DNA of 64,000 nt from Rhodocyclaceae bacterium (GCA_008080565.1 VIKE01000037.1:1-64000); one strand, 5' to 3'. Positions 34,511-45,335 are shown, counted from the stretch's first letter. Translations and numbers: made by a program. The notes: generated by a model from the letters alone, not told the origin.

Positions 34511-35131
34511 TTGAACGCGTTCAAGATTCTCATTTCCGCGCTGGCCATTTACATGACCGGCACCACGGTCGCACAAGCCCAGAGCTATTCGCCCGAGGCA
34601 ATCGACAACCTGCGCTACATGATCGAGGAGGAAAAGCTGGCTGGCGACGTGTACCGCTCGTTCGGCGTCCTCTACCCGACAATCATGCCGTTCAGGAATA
34701 TCCCCCGATCAGAAGACATGCACGTGGCCACACTGGTTGGTCAAGCCAACGCCATCGGGCTTGATGTCAGCGACCTGACCTCGCTGGCGGCCGGCCAGTT
34801 CGAGAATCCGGCACTGCAATCGCTCTACCTGAACCTGGTGGCGCAAGGCAGCACCTCGAGCTTTGCCGCGCTGACCGTCGGCAAGAATATCGAACTGCTC
34901 GACATCGCCGACCTGACTGCAGCCAGGGCTCTGATTCCAACGGACTCGGCCCTTTACGCATCCTATGGAAGCCTGATGAATGCCTCCTACAACCACCTGA
35001 ATGCGTTCAATACCTGGCTGGCCAGGACGCCTGTACCGGCAGTCCCTGAACCGGAAACCTACGCCATGCTGCTGGCCGGCCTCGCCATCGTCGGCGGCGT
35101 TGCTCGTCGTCGCACGCGTTCCGTGAGCTGA
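34511..35131 (+). CDS. DUF2202 ferritin-like protein with PEP-CTERM anchor
   Basis: This 206-residue protein starts at TTG, nine bases after CAGGGAG. A signal peptide (ALAIYMTGTTVAQA) precedes a DUF2202 domain (residues about 30-165; DNLRYMIEEEKLAGDVYRSF, EDMHVATLVGQANAIG). Glu and His positions suggest a four-helix metal-binding bundle. The end is a PEP-CTERM signal, VPEPETYAMLLAGLAIVGGVA, with RRRTRSVS (quoted in parts). It should be exported and processed by an exosortase. Ferritin-like domains with this anchor are uncommon. Confidence 0.85.
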   Translation: MNAFKILISALAIYMTGTTVAQAQSYSPEAIDNLRYMIEEEKLAGDVYRSFGVLYPTIMPFRNIPRSEDMHVATLVGQANAIGLDVSDLTSLAAGQFENPALQSLYLNLVAQGSTSSFAALTVGKNIELLDIADLTAARALIPTDSALYASYGSLMNASYNHLNAFNTWLARTPVPAVPEPETYAMLLAGLAIVGGVARRRTRSVS

Positions 35132-35164
35132 ATGGCTCGGCACTCAGGAGAAGTCCGGAGTCGT

Positions 35165-35196
35165 GAAGCTGGCGCAGCCCACCCTGCGCCAGCTTC
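35165..35196. terminator. Long hairpin after the DUF2202 gene
   Basis: A perfect 13-bp stem GAAGCTGGCGCAG / CTGCGCCAGCTTC with a 6-nt loop lies 33 bp after the stop. It lacks a T-run, so its role could be termination aided by Rho or 3'-end protection. Confidence 0.65.
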
Positions 35197-35260
35197 AAAA
35201 AGATCCGGCGGTCATCCCTGAAGCATGGCTGGACAAGCACCTGCCATGCGCCGCCTCAAC

Positions 35261-35296
35261 ATTTCATTTTTGGCCGTTTTTTCCGGTTGACCGTGG
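35261..35296 (-). repeat. Copy of the 36-bp interspersed repeat (reverse)
   Basis: Starts ATTTCATTTTTGGCCG and ends CCGGTTGACCGTGG. It is identical over all 36 bp to the copy at 53128-53163. Confidence 0.95.
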
Positions 35297-35380
35297 AATC
35301 CGGCCAACTGACCAGATCCATCGTCAGCGGCATGCCGCCAGTCCTGAAACCGTGCCCTTGCCGGATTGACCGGCGCATCT

Positions 35381-37072
35381 TCAAGCCGTTTTCTCCTCCG
35401 TCAGGCCAAGCTCCTCGGCAATCGTCCGACGCAGGATGAATTTCTGGATCTTGCCGGTCACCGTCATCGGCAACGACTCCATGAAACGCACGTAGCGAGG
35501 CACCTTGTAATGGGCGATCTCGCCACGGCAGAAGGCGCGAATCTCGTCTTCCGTTGCCGTCACGCCGGGGCGCAGGATGACGCAGGCACAAAGCTCTTCA
35601 CCGTATTTGGCATCCGGCACGCCGATGCACTGGACGTCCTGAATCTTCGGATGGCTGTAGAGGAACTCCTCGACCTCACGCGGATAAATGTTCTCGCCAC
35701 CGCGAATCACCATGTCCTTGGCCCGCCCGACGATATTGCAATAGCCCTCGGCATCGATCACGCCGAGATCGCCGGTATGCATCCAGCCACCGGCATCAAT
35801 CGCCTCGGCCGTCCGCTCGGCATCGCCCCAGTAGCCCTGCATGACCGAATAGCCGCGAACCAGCAATTCGCCCTTTTCGCCACGGGCGACGGTACTGCCG
35901 TCGGCGTCCACCACCTTGCACTCGACGTGCGGCTGGATGCGCCCCACCGTCGACACCCGGCGATCAACCGGATCGTCGCAGGAGCTCTGAAAACTCACCG
36001 GCGAGGTCTCCGTCATGCCGTAAGCGATGGTCACCTGCGCCATGTGCATCTGGTCGATCACCTTCTTCATCACCTCGACCGGGCACGGCGACCCGGCCAT
36101 GATGCCGGTACGCAACGAACCCAGATCGAAGCTGGCGAATTGCGGATGATCGAGCACGGCAATGAACATCGTGGGCACCCCATGCAGGCCGGTACACCGC
36201 TCGCTCTGGACCGTCTCGAGGACGCTGGCCGGGTCAAAACCTTCGCCGGGAAACACCATGGTCGAACCATGCGTCACGCAGGCCAGGTTGCCAAGCACCA
36301 TGCCGAAGCAATGGTAGAGCGGCACGGGAATGCACAGGCGGTCGTGCTCGGTCAGGCGCATCGCCTCGCCGATGAAGAAGCCGTTGTTGAGGATATTGCG
36401 GTGTGTCAGGGTGGCGCCCTTGGGCGCCCCGGTGGTACCCGAAGTGAACTGGATGTTGATCGGGTCGTTAGCCGTCAGTCGGCCGGCAATCGTCTCCAGA
36501 TTGGCCAGGGCAAGCGCCGCCGGCGCCGCCAGCAGATCGTTAAAATTGCGCATGCCGGGCGAACGCTCGGCTCCCATCCGGATTACCGTTTTAAGCTGCG
36601 GCAGGCGCTCAGCTTGCAAGGCCCCGGCCGGGCATGCCGCCAACTCGGGAGCCAGCGAACGCAGGATATCTAGATAGTCGCTGCTCTTGAAACTGGGCGC
36701 CAGAATCAGCGCCGTGCAACCGACCTTGTTGAGGACGTATTCCAGCTCATGCCGGCGGTAGGCCGGATTGATGTTGACCATCACCAGGCCGGCCTTGGCC
36801 GTCGCGAACTGGGTGAGCACCCACTCGCTGCAGTTCTGCGACCAGATACCGATCCGGTCGCCCGGCTTGAGGCCGATATTGATCAGATTGGCGGCCAGCG
36901 TATTGACCCTCTGGAGAAATTCCCGGTACGTCCAGCGTACGCCCTGGTGGCCGACCACCAGGGCTTCGCGATCCGGCCAGCGCGACGCCACCCCGTCGAG
37001 ATAGGCGCCGATGGTCTTTTCGATCAAGGGTACGCTGGTCGCGCCGGCAACGATGCTTTCGGCGCTTCCCAC
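35381..37072 (-). CDS. AMP-binding acyl-CoA ligase of the amine-catabolism cluster
   Basis: This 563-residue ANL-superfamily enzyme activates a carboxylic acid with ATP and CoA. The P-loop-like motif is [19 protein letters not shown] near residue 200; others are [11 protein letters not shown] near 340, [11 protein letters not shown] near 430 and the C-terminal Lys in [14 protein letters not shown]. By sequence style it is closest to medium/long-chain fatty acyl-CoA or aromatic acid ligases rather than PaaK. Last gene of the run, 1 bp after the aldehyde dehydrogenase. Together they could turn an amine-derived aldehyde into an acyl-CoA. Confidence 0.9.
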   Translation of the reverse strand: MGSAESIVAGATSVPLIEKTIGAYLDGVASRWPDREALVVGHQGVRWTYREFLQRVNTLAANLINIGLKPGDRIGIWSQNCSEWVLTQFATAKAGLVMVNINPAYRRHELEYVLNKVGCTALILAPSFKSSDYLDILRSLAPELAACPAGALQAERLPQLKTVIRMGAERSPGMRNFNDLLAAPAALALANLETIAGRLTANDPINIQFTSGTTGAPKGATLTHRNILNNGFFIGEAMRLTEHDRLCIPVPLYHCFGMVLGNLACVTHGSTMVFPGEGFDPASVLETVQSERCTGLHGVPTMFIAVLDHPQFASFDLGSLRTGIMAGSPCPVEVMKKVIDQMHMAQVTIAYGMTETSPVSFQSSCDDPVDRRVSTVGRIQPHVECKVVDADGSTVARGEKGELLVRGYSVMQGYWGDAERTAEAIDAGGWMHTGDLGVIDAEGYCNIVGRAKDMVIRGGENIYPREVEEFLYSHPKIQDVQCIGVPDAKYGEELCACVILRPGVTATEDEIRAFCRGEIAHYKVPRYVRFMESLPMTVTGKIQKFILRRTIAEELGLTEEKTA

Positions 37073-37073
37073 C

Positions 37074-38579
37074 TTACACCGCCATCATGACGGACTTCTG
37101 TTCCAGATAAGCGTCAAGCGCCGCCCGCCCCATTTCCTTGCCGAATCCGGACTGCTTGTAGCCACCGAAAGGCATGGCCGGATCAAGCATGTTGTGGCAA
37201 TTGACCCAGACCGTGCCCGACTTGATCTTGGGGATCAGGCGATGGACGCGCGACAAGTCGTTCGACCAGATGCTGGCGCCGAGGCCGTAAGGCGTGTCGT
37301 TGGCCCAGGCAGCAACCTGGTCGAGATCGTCATAAGGCATGGCAACGACGACCGGCCCGAAAATCTCTTCCTGAACGACGCGGGACTTCTGGTCCACGTT
37401 GGCGAGCACGGTCGGCTGGACGAAATAGCCCGTGGTGCCGGAACGCGCCCCGCCGGTAACGACTTCTGCCCCCTGGCTGCGACCGATATCGATGTAGGAA
37501 CACACCCGCTCCATCTGCTCCTGCGAAACCAAAGGTCCGAGCTGGGTCGAGGCATCGATGCCATGACCGATCTTCAAAGCCTTGGCGTGATCAGCCAGAT
37601 CAGCCACGACGCGGTCGAAATTCTTCTTGTGCACGTAAAGGCGGGAACCGGCGCAGCACACCTGGCCCTGGTTGAAATAGATCGCCTGCGCGGCACCGCC
37701 GGCCGCCACCGCCGGATCGCAATCCTCAAGAACGATGACCGGCGATTTGCCGCCGAGCTCCAGCGTCACCCGCGTCATGTTCTCCATCGCCGCCTTGCCG
37801 ATCAGCTTGCCGACTTCGGTCGAGCCGGTGAAGGTCAGCTTGTTGACGCCGGGGTGGCGCGTCAGCGGAGCTCCGACCGACGGGCCGTCGCCGGTAATGA
37901 CGTTGACCACACCATCCGGATAACCGGCAGCCTGAATCAACTGGCCGAGGTAGAGGGCCGTCATCGGCGTCTGTTCGGCCGGTTTGAGGACCACCGTGCA
38001 GCCGGTGGCCAGGGCCGGGCCGAGTTTCCAGCAAGCCAGCAGCAGCGGGAAATTCCAGGCCACGATGGCGCCAACGACGCCGACCGGCTCGCGGCGGGTA
38101 AAGCCGACGAATTCGTTGTTCGGCATGAAGGCCAGCGACAGATCCATCGTACTGCCTTCGATCTTGGTCGCCCACCCGGCCATGTAACGCAGGTAGCTGG
38201 CCGACAGTGCGACATCGACGAATTCAGCGATGACGGCCGACTTGCCGTTGTCGAGGGATTCGATTTCGGCCAGCGTCTTGGCGTGTTCCTCGACCAGATC
38301 GGCCAGGCGCAGCAACAGACGTTGCCGCTGGTCGGGCTTCATCTTGGCCCAGCCCGGTGAATTGAAGGCGCGCTGAGCGGCTTCAACCGCCGCATTGACA
38401 TCGGCTTCGCCAGCGAAGGGCACGATTGCCAGCAGGCTTTCATCGGCCGGATTGAGAACCTCCAGAGTCTGCCCGGATTGGGCAGCGACCCATTTGCCGT
38501 CGATCAACATGAGGTGGCTCTTCCGGGCCAGAAATTCGCTAGTACGTGCCGTCAGGGGCAGATTTTCTAGTGCGCTCAA
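37074..38579 (-). CDS. Aldehyde dehydrogenase, phenylacetaldehyde-dehydrogenase-like
   Basis: This 501-residue NAD-dependent enzyme has the cofactor region [19 protein letters not shown], the Glu in [13 protein letters not shown] near residue 265 and the catalytic Cys in [15 protein letters not shown] near residue 300. Length and motifs match the FeaB/phenylacetaldehyde group. In this cluster it would oxidise the aldehyde released by the TTQ amine dehydrogenase. The exact substrate is not determinable from sequence. Confidence 0.92.
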   Translation of the reverse strand: MSALENLPLTARTSEFLARKSHLMLIDGKWVAAQSGQTLEVLNPADESLLAIVPFAGEADVNAAVEAAQRAFNSPGWAKMKPDQRQRLLLRLADLVEEHAKTLAEIESLDNGKSAVIAEFVDVALSASYLRYMAGWATKIEGSTMDLSLAFMPNNEFVGFTRREPVGVVGAIVAWNFPLLLACWKLGPALATGCTVVLKPAEQTPMTALYLGQLIQAAGYPDGVVNVITGDGPSVGAPLTRHPGVNKLTFTGSTEVGKLIGKAAMENMTRVTLELGGKSPVIVLEDCDPAVAAGGAAQAIYFNQGQVCCAGSRLYVHKKNFDRVVADLADHAKALKIGHGIDASTQLGPLVSQEQMERVCSYIDIGRSQGAEVVTGGARSGTTGYFVQPTVLANVDQKSRVVQEEIFGPVVVAMPYDDLDQVAAWANDTPYGLGASIWSNDLSRVHRLIPKIKSGTVWVNCHNMLDPAMPFGGYKQSGFGKEMGRAALDAYLEQKSVMMAV

Positions 38580-38642
38580 TTTTGTCTCCTTCTATTTGTT
38601 TTATTGCAAAAAAAGCTGCCGGTGACCCGACAGCGAAAAAAA

Positions 38643-39620
38643 TCATTGGCGCAACACCATGCCCAGGGCGGTGAAGGCCAGTTCCCCGGCCGGGCCGCTG
38701 ACCACCGAGGTCATCGCCATCCGGTCCGGGCGCGGCAGGCTCTTGAAACTTTTGCCGCCATCCTGGCTGAGCAGGGAAGCGCCGGCCAGGCCGACGACAT
38801 GAACGCTGCCGTCGGGACGCTGGACAATGCCGGTGAAGGATTGCTGCGTGCCGCTCGGAATCTCCTTCCAGTTCACGCCACGGTCTTCGCTGCGATAGAC
38901 GTGGCCGCGCATGCCGGCCATCAGCAGCGAACCATCAGCCAGTGCCGCACCGGTCCAGAACGAACCCTTGTTGTCAGTCTGGATCGCCTGCCAGGTCTTG
39001 CCGGCGTCTTCCGAACGCAGGATGGTGCCGGCCTCAGCGGCAACCAGAAGCAGACCGTTGCCGGCCGCCACCAGTTGCATCAAGTGGCGCTCGCCGGCTT
39101 CGCCTTCGACCAGGCTGCGCTCCTGCCAACTCTTGCCGCCATCGAGGGTCTCGACGGCCAGGCCAAACTGGCCGATGGCCAGACCGTGCTCGGCGTTTTC
39201 GAACCAGACCGACATGAGCACCTGATCCTGGCCACGCTTTTCGCGCTGGACTTGCCAGGAGTCGCCGCCATCGATGCTGTTCAGGACAGTTCCGTCGTGG
39301 CCGACGGCCCAGCCCAGCTTGGCATCGAGAAAAAACACGCCAGTCAGCGGCGAGCGGCTTGGCACCTTGGCCTGGCGGAATGCCTTGCCATCGTCCGAAA
39401 CGATGATCATGCCGTAGTCGCCAACCGCCACCACCCGCTTGCCGGCCAGGGTGGCGGCATAGATCGGCGCCTTCTCCGGGTTGCCGAGCATCGGCGAGTT
39501 GCGGAAATAGTCGGCGGCCGGCGCCTTGGCTTCGCCGGGCGCCGCGACGAGCGGCAGGGCAACGCCGGCCGTCAGCGCCACGGTCAGGGCGAGAGCGATG
39601 GTCTTGATTTGCGCTTTCAT
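38643..39620 (-). CDS. YCF48/BNR-repeat beta-propeller protein
   Basis: This 325-residue periplasmic protein has a signal peptide (ALALTVALTAGVALPLVAA) and repeated BNR-type units (for example DGGDSWQVQ, DGGKSWQERS, EDAGKTWQAI, EDRGVNWKEI), typical of the YCF48/HCF136 family. In many proteobacteria it is encoded beside an MMPL transporter with DUF1302 and DUF1329 genes, as here. It lies 14 bp after the MMPL gene. The role in the module is unknown; a scaffold for the envelope complex is a guess. Confidence 0.85.
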   Translation of the reverse strand: MKAQIKTIALALTVALTAGVALPLVAAPGEAKAPAADYFRNSPMLGNPEKAPIYAATLAGKRVVAVGDYGMIIVSDDGKAFRQAKVPSRSPLTGVFFLDAKLGWAVGHDGTVLNSIDGGDSWQVQREKRGQDQVLMSVWFENAEHGLAIGQFGLAVETLDGGKSWQERSLVEGEAGERHLMQLVAAGNGLLLVAAEAGTILRSEDAGKTWQAIQTDNKGSFWTGAALADGSLLMAGMRGHVYRSEDRGVNWKEIPSGTQQSFTGIVQRPDGSVHVVGLAGASLLSQDGGKSFKSLPRPDRMAMTSVVSGPAGELAFTALGMVLRQ

Positions 39621-39634
39621 GATGCGTATCCGGA

Positions 39635-42007
39635 TCAGTGGCCGATGGCCGGTGCCTTGACCGGACCTCGACGCGGGAAAAGGGAATCGAGCTTGACGGC
39701 GAAGGCCGGCAGCACGGTGATGGCCATCACCATGTTCACCATGAACATGAAGGTGAGCAGGATGCCCATGTCAGCCTGGAACTTGAGGTCCGAGAAGGCC
39801 CAGGTAGCGACCCCGACGGACAGCGTGATGGCGGTAAAGATGGTGGCCACCCCGACTTCCCGCAGGGCGCCTTCGAGGGATTCCTTCATCGACTCGCCGC
39901 GGGAGAGATGGATGAGCAGGCGGTTGTAGATATAGAAGGCGTAATCGACGCCGATGCCCGTCGCCAGAACCATCACCGGCAAGGTCGCCACGGTCAGGCC
40001 GATATCCAGCGTTTTCATGAACCAGTAACCAAGGAAGGTCGCCAGGGTCAGCGGCAGGCAGCAGGCGAGCATGGCGCGCCAGTCGCGGTAGGCCAGCAGC
40101 ACCAGGATGACAATGGCGGCATAGACGTAGAGCATCATCGGCAGCTCACGCGCTTCGACCTCTTCGTTGGTGGCCGCCAGCACGCCGACGTTGCCGGATG
40201 CCAGGCGGACCTTCATGCCCAGCGATTCCGGGTTGTACTGGGCGCGGAATTCCTTGACCGCCCGCACTGCCGGTTCGATGGTCGTCGCCTTGTGGTCGGC
40301 CAGATAGACGTTGGCAGCCATCATCGTGCACGCCCGGTTGAACAGGCCTCCCGCCTCCGGCAGGTAGCCGACGGCGACCTGCAGGGCCTTGCTGTCGCGG
40401 GGGAGTGCGATCAGTTTCGGATTGCCCTCGTTGAGGCCGGCATTGGCAAACTTGGCCATCGAAGCCAGCGATGAAACAGAGAGCACGCCGGGCACCTGGC
40501 TCATGTGCAGGGTGAATTGCTCGATGTAGTTGAGGACTTCGAAATTGTTGCAGGAATCGTTCGGTGTCTCGAAGACGATGGTCAGCACATCCATGCCGAG
40601 ATCGAAGCGTTTGACGATGTTCTCGACGTCCTGGTTGTAGCGGGAATCCGGTCGCAATTCGGGGGCCCCGGCCTGCAAGGCGCCAATGTGCCGGCCATGG
40701 CTCTGCCAGACAGCAACGCCGAGCAAAACCAGCGCGATGGCGAGCACCAGACGCGCATGGTTGATGTCGGCAATGAAGCCAAGGCGCTGGATCAATTCAC
40801 CGCGCTTGGCCTGAAGGGATTCGAGGTGCAAGGCGTAACGCTGCGAGAAGCGGAAGTAGGAGGCAGCCAGCGGCAGCATGATCAGGTTGGTGATGATCTT
40901 GTAGCCAACACCAATCGAGGCGGCGATCCCCAGTTCGCGGATCATCGGAATCGGAATGGCGACCAGCGTGATGAAGCCGACGAAAGCGGTGACCAGCGCC
41001 AGGGTGCCCGGAATGAACAGGCTGGAAAAACTTTCGCGCGCCGCACCGATGGAATCGGAGCCACTGGCGACCGCTTTGGAAATGGCGTTAATTTGCTGTA
41101 CACCGTGGGAAACGCCGATGGCGAATACCAGGAAGGGCACCAGAATGGCCAGCGGGTCCAGCCCGAAGCCGAGCAGGGTCAGCGTACCGAATTGCCAGAC
41201 GACCGAGACCATCGAACATAGGATGGGCAGGAAGGTGAGCAGCCACGAGCGGCAATACCAGTAAACGGCGCCAATGGTCAGCAGGGTAGCCAGTGCGAAG
41301 AAGATGGCCACACCCTTGGCGCCATCGGCAATGTCGCCAATCTGTTTGGCGAAACCGACGATTTCGATTTCATGGGCCGGCGTTTCGAGTTTGCCGCGAA
41401 TGTCAGTTTCCAGCTTGCCGGCCAGGGCCAGGTAATCGAGTTTTTCGTGGCTGCTGGCATCCTCTTCAAGAAGGTCGGCGACAATCATCGCGGCGGCGCC
41501 ATCATTGGCCACCAGGCTGCCGGAATAGCCGCCGCGGGCAGCGCGGTCGCGAATGACGGCGATCTTCTCGGCGTCCAGCGCGTCCGGCGTAACGGTGCCG
41601 CCGATCACGTCTTCGGCCTGGAAGCCCTCCTCGGTCAGTTCATAGACCCGGGTGTTGGGCGTCCATAAAGACTGTACCGAACGGCGGTCCACACCGGGCA
41701 GGTAGAGAACTGCCTCGGTGACTTCATGGAGCTTTTTGAGCCCTTCGTTCGTCCAGATATTGCCGTCGCGGGCCCGGACGACCACCATGATGCGGTTGGA
41801 GCCGAATAGTTGTGTGCGGTATTGAAAAAAGGTGTCGGTGTATTCATGGCCAACCGGTAGCTGTTTATCAAAACCCGCCGACATGTGTAGCCGGGAGGCA
41901 AGAAAGCCCATCACAACCGTCAGCACCAGGAGAGCGACGATAGTCGTCCCGCGGTACCGGAAGAAGAAATCTTCCAGGCGTTTTACGAAAACAACGATGC
42001 TCGACAT
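39635..42007 (-). CDS. RND-superfamily MMPL-type transporter
   Basis: This 790-residue inner-membrane protein is made of two similar halves, each with one helix, a large periplasmic loop and five helices. Motifs include GIGVDYAFYIYNRLL in the second half and FAIGVSHGVQQINAI in the first. It belongs to the MMPL/predicted lipid exporter branch of RND, not the drug-efflux branch. No membrane-fusion protein or TolC-like channel is adjacent; instead DUF1302 and DUF1329 genes precede it. Confidence 0.9.
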   Translation of the reverse strand: MSSIVVFVKRLEDFFFRYRGTTIVALLVLTVVMGFLASRLHMSAGFDKQLPVGHEYTDTFFQYRTQLFGSNRIMVVVRARDGNIWTNEGLKKLHEVTEAVLYLPGVDRRSVQSLWTPNTRVYELTEEGFQAEDVIGGTVTPDALDAEKIAVIRDRAARGGYSGSLVANDGAAAMIVADLLEEDASSHEKLDYLALAGKLETDIRGKLETPAHEIEIVGFAKQIGDIADGAKGVAIFFALATLLTIGAVYWYCRSWLLTFLPILCSMVSVVWQFGTLTLLGFGLDPLAILVPFLVFAIGVSHGVQQINAISKAVASGSDSIGAARESFSSLFIPGTLALVTAFVGFITLVAIPIPMIRELGIAASIGVGYKIITNLIMLPLAASYFRFSQRYALHLESLQAKRGELIQRLGFIADINHARLVLAIALVLLGVAVWQSHGRHIGALQAGAPELRPDSRYNQDVENIVKRFDLGMDVLTIVFETPNDSCNNFEVLNYIEQFTLHMSQVPGVLSVSSLASMAKFANAGLNEGNPKLIALPRDSKALQVAVGYLPEAGGLFNRACTMMAANVYLADHKATTIEPAVRAVKEFRAQYNPESLGMKVRLASGNVGVLAATNEEVEARELPMMLYVYAAIVILVLLAYRDWRAMLACCLPLTLATFLGYWFMKTLDIGLTVATLPVMVLATGIGVDYAFYIYNRLLIHLSRGESMKESLEGALREVGVATIFTAITLSVGVATWAFSDLKFQADMGILLTFMFMVNMVMAITVLPAFAVKLDSLFPRRGPVKAPAIGH

Positions 42008-42103
42008 CGAAATCCAGCCTCAATGAGGCCGCAAAAAGCGGCAAAAAACGAAAAATGGGCGACCCCGCATCCGGGGATGGCAGGAGCCGCCCGAGCGGAG
42101 CAA

Positions 42104-43879
42104 TTAGAAGATGTAGGACATGGTGGCCGATGCGATATCGCGGTCACGCATCAGGTTGAGGTTGCCACCACCAAAGAAGGCGCTGTAGCCAAAGCCAATT
42201 TTCCATTGATTGTGATAGTCGAAGGTGACCCCAACGGCAAGCGCCTTGCGGCCCTCGACGAAAGGAATGGTATTGGGGCTGACACCCTTGACGTCATGGT
42301 AAAAGTCGACAATTGGCGTTGCCGTCCACCCCGAGCCGAAAACGTTGGCGTAAGTCAGACTGACTTCTGCGACGTAGCCCCAGGAAAACTTGTCCGGCAT
42401 CGAGTAGTCGTTCAGCAGATAGGGAATTTCGCCATCCAGCTTCAGTCCGGGGAAATAGGCCATGGCGACCTCTGCCAGGAAGGCGCCATCGGCAGCACCG
42501 AGCGCCCGTGTCACCTCCTGGGGAAGAAAGGTAAAGGCCGTTGCATGGGCCTGAACCTTTTTCTCATTGACATAGCCATTGGCCATACCCGGCTGCGAGT
42601 AGTTATTGGTAATCGCCGCCAGATTGAATTGCTGCTGTGATTTTGACCCGACGATCGGCACGGTCGGATCGACGGCGACGCTCTCGCGCGGCCGATACGA
42701 GACTTCTCCGCCAAAAGCCCAATCACCGAACTTGGTATTGGCTGAAAGCCCGAACAGATCCTTGTCCTGGCCATATTGCTCGACCGCGACAATGCCGTTG
42801 AAAGCGTTCGAACCATCCGCCTTGACCCGGAAACCGACAAACGGCAGCTTGTCGTGATAACGAATATAGTAAGCCGCATATTCGGTATCGCTGCCCGACG
42901 GTTTGTAGCGCAGGTTGATGCCGTACTGGCCACCGGAATCTGGTTTCTGGCGCTCAACAGGAATGAGTCCTCCCGCGGCCTCAATGAGTGCCAATGTGCG
43001 CCCTTGCGTCGGGTCGTAGTCGCCAACTCCGCCCAGGCTTGACGGAATGAATGCCCCGCGCTTCCCGCCCTTGCCAAGGAAATCTGCCGTTGACCAGTAA
43101 CTGCCAGCCGGATCCAACTTGAAACTGTTCCAGGCGAACTGGTAGTAAGCCTCCGTCGAGAAGCCACCGCCCAGACTGGTACTGATCGACGCCATGGGTG
43201 CGGGAATCAGGATTTCCTTGACCTGCGTTCCTGGAACGTGAGCTTTGCGTACATCGAAGGCATGAATGGTATTGATGCCACCGAAGATGAAGATATCCTC
43301 GCCCCAATTAATGACCTGATTACCAAGCTTAAACTTCGCCGAGTTGTCACCAATCTGGAAATTCTTGGATGCCCAAAGATCAAGCAACGTGGCATCGAAC
43401 TGTAGCGCGTCCTTGGCCGACGAGTCCAAAGGCGTGCGATCCGTATTGACGGCAGCAAAGTCCGATGACCAGGTCACCCGGCCGAGCGCCGCCCAATTGC
43501 CGCGCTCACCCAGAGAGAGTTCGTGGGTACCCTTGAGTACCGCCGAAACGATGTCGCCCTTCTTGTAGTTGAGATTGCCGTCGTCAACATTGGTGTAGTT
43601 GAAGTCCGGATTCGAGGCGGCCCCACCCCCGGGACCATTCACTATCTCCCCGAGTTCGCCGGTCGTCGGCACACTGCCGCCATTGTCATTTCCGATCATG
43701 CTCTTGTTTGGCGACTGCATGCGGCGCTGCATCCCGAACGACAGGGTGGAGTCAAAGCTGCCGCTGATGCCGTTATCCAGATCGAACTTGAATGCGTGTG
43801 CCGGACTGGCCATGCCCGCACCAATGGCTGCTATCGCCACGGCCAGGTAAGTCCGGCGGATGATCGTTGTCGTCTTCAT
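42104..43879 (-). CDS. DUF1302 outer-membrane protein
   Basis: This 591-residue protein has a signal peptide (LAVAIAAIGAGMASPAHA). Residues after about 28 form an amphipathic beta-strand pattern from FKFDLDNGISGSFDSTLSFG to the end. It finishes in ...MRDRDIASATMSYIF, a C-terminal aromatic signal for outer-membrane barrels. DUF1302 proteins are porin-like, and the family is tied to uptake or export of hydrophobic compounds. It precedes the MMPL gene by 96 bp and follows DUF1329. Confidence 0.88.
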   Translation of the reverse strand: MKTTTIIRRTYLAVAIAAIGAGMASPAHAFKFDLDNGISGSFDSTLSFGMQRRMQSPNKSMIGNDNGGSVPTTGELGEIVNGPGGGAASNPDFNYTNVDDGNLNYKKGDIVSAVLKGTHELSLGERGNWAALGRVTWSSDFAAVNTDRTPLDSSAKDALQFDATLLDLWASKNFQIGDNSAKFKLGNQVINWGEDIFIFGGINTIHAFDVRKAHVPGTQVKEILIPAPMASISTSLGGGFSTEAYYQFAWNSFKLDPAGSYWSTADFLGKGGKRGAFIPSSLGGVGDYDPTQGRTLALIEAAGGLIPVERQKPDSGGQYGINLRYKPSGSDTEYAAYYIRYHDKLPFVGFRVKADGSNAFNGIVAVEQYGQDKDLFGLSANTKFGDWAFGGEVSYRPRESVAVDPTVPIVGSKSQQQFNLAAITNNYSQPGMANGYVNEKKVQAHATAFTFLPQEVTRALGAADGAFLAEVAMAYFPGLKLDGEIPYLLNDYSMPDKFSWGYVAEVSLTYANVFGSGWTATPIVDFYHDVKGVSPNTIPFVEGRKALAVGVTFDYHNQWKIGFGYSAFFGGGNLNLMRDRDIASATMSYIF

Positions 43880-43911
43880 TGTTTTCCCCTCAATTCAGAT
43901 AATTGAAACGA

Positions 43912-45282
43912 TCAGCGATCACCGGCCCGACGCAACTCGTCGGACTCGAAGCGCTTGGGATCGATGCGGCCTTCCGAACCGGCCAGCCAGTCGGTGTGCT
44001 TGGCTTCCTGGGTAGAGTTCTCGGCCATGTAGCGATTGGCATTCAGGTCCCAGGACATGAATTCCTGGCTGACGCAGGCACCGAGTTCAACTGCCGGGTA
44101 GATCGAGGCTTCCATGATCCGCCACAGCTTGCCCTGGGCGTCGTACTGATCGGCCGCCATGATCATCCAGGTGTCTTCATCGATGTAGAAGGTGCGCTTG
44201 GCGAACATGTGACGCATGCCCTGCTTGACGGAGGCCTCAACCTTCCAGACGCGGTGCAGTTCATAGCGCATCAGGTCGCGTTTCGGGAAAAGTCCTTCGT
44301 ATACTTCCTTGACCGGGCGCTTGGCGACGAACTTGTAGCTGTTGTACGGAATGTACAGCTCCTGTTTGCCCACCAGCTTCCAGTCATAGCGATCAAGGGC
44401 ACCAGCGAACATCGGGTACTGGTCGGCCGTCTCCAGGTTTTCGTAGCCCGGGATCGGATTGTCGTACTCGAAGGCAGGCAGGCGGCGCACGCGACGCTGG
44501 CCGGGGAAGTACATCCAGGCATCGTTGGACTTGCCAAGGAAGTAATGGGCCAGGATGATTTCCCCCGTCCGTGCGGCCGGTGCGGTGGCCAGATTCAGCA
44601 GCTTCAGCTGAACGCCACCGACGTCTTCCGGCGACTTGGCCTTGGCTGAGGCAAACGGTGTCATCACCCACTGATCCTGAGCCAGACCATAGAAGCTGCC
44701 ATCCGGATTCATGAAATTGGTCTGGTAAAACTCGATGCGACCTTCACCCTGCCAACGCAGACGATGGTTCCACACCGCTTCGGCACCGTTTTTGGGGATG
44801 GCGAACGGGAAGCCGCCACCCACTGCCTGGGCCAGATTGTCTTTGCCATCGGCAGAAAGCTTGGCCAGAGTGGCATTGGTTTTCGTCTGGCCATAAACGG
44901 AATCCGGGTAGCCACAACTGCGGCGAGTCGGATAGACATCCATGCGGTAGCCCTTGCGGGTCTTGATCAACTCGATCTGACCGGCAGTTAGCTTGTCCTT
45001 GTACTTGTCGACATTGCTGGCATCAATAGAGAACAAGGGTTTGTCTGCTGCAAAGGGATCAACGCGTGCATCGCCCAGCTTGTGCTTGCCCTTGGGTACG
45101 CCGCCTTCCCATTTGGGAATGCTGCCATCCTTGTTGCCGGCTTTTTCCGCCCCCACCGGCGTCAAATCCTTGCCCAGCTGGGCAGCCTCCTGGTCGCTGA
45201 CTGCCGCGCCGGCAACTCCGGAAATTCCAGCCAATCCGAGCACAAAGGCAGCGATTGGCAACACTCTGTTGGTTTTACCCAT
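43912..45282 (-). CDS. DUF1329 periplasmic/outer-membrane-associated protein
   Basis: This 456-residue protein has a signal peptide (LPIAAFVLGLAGISGVAGAA) and the family signature VSDQEAAQLGKDLTPVGAEKAGN directly after it. Later motifs are PGQRRVRRLPAFEYDNP and YELHRVWKVEA. DUF1329 has a LolA/LolB-like fold and is thought to handle hydrophobic molecules. The ATG at 45282 is preferred (AGAAGGGG upstream) to an earlier in-frame start at 45339. It connects the dehydrogenase genes to the envelope module. Confidence 0.9.
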   Translation of the reverse strand: MGKTNRVLPIAAFVLGLAGISGVAGAAVSDQEAAQLGKDLTPVGAEKAGNKDGSIPKWEGGVPKGKHKLGDARVDPFAADKPLFSIDASNVDKYKDKLTAGQIELIKTRKGYRMDVYPTRRSCGYPDSVYGQTKTNATLAKLSADGKDNLAQAVGGGFPFAIPKNGAEAVWNHRLRWQGEGRIEFYQTNFMNPDGSFYGLAQDQWVMTPFASAKAKSPEDVGGVQLKLLNLATAPAARTGEIILAHYFLGKSNDAWMYFPGQRRVRRLPAFEYDNPIPGYENLETADQYPMFAGALDRYDWKLVGKQELYIPYNSYKFVAKRPVKEVYEGLFPKRDLMRYELHRVWKVEASVKQGMRHMFAKRTFYIDEDTWMIMAADQYDAQGKLWRIMEASIYPAVELGACVSQEFMSWDLNANRYMAENSTQEAKHTDWLAGSEGRIDPKRFESDELRRAGDR

Positions 45283-45335
45283 TTTTGATCCCCTTCTGAC
45301 TGATTTATTTTCCAAACTAAAGATCGCCGACCGAT

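Noticed and set aside
35366-36673. Long plus-strand ORF of 435 codons opposite the acyl-CoA ligase
   Set aside because: It is antisense to a gene with clear AMP-binding motifs, His/Arg-rich in composition, and has no ribosome site; typical shadow ORF of high-GC DNA.
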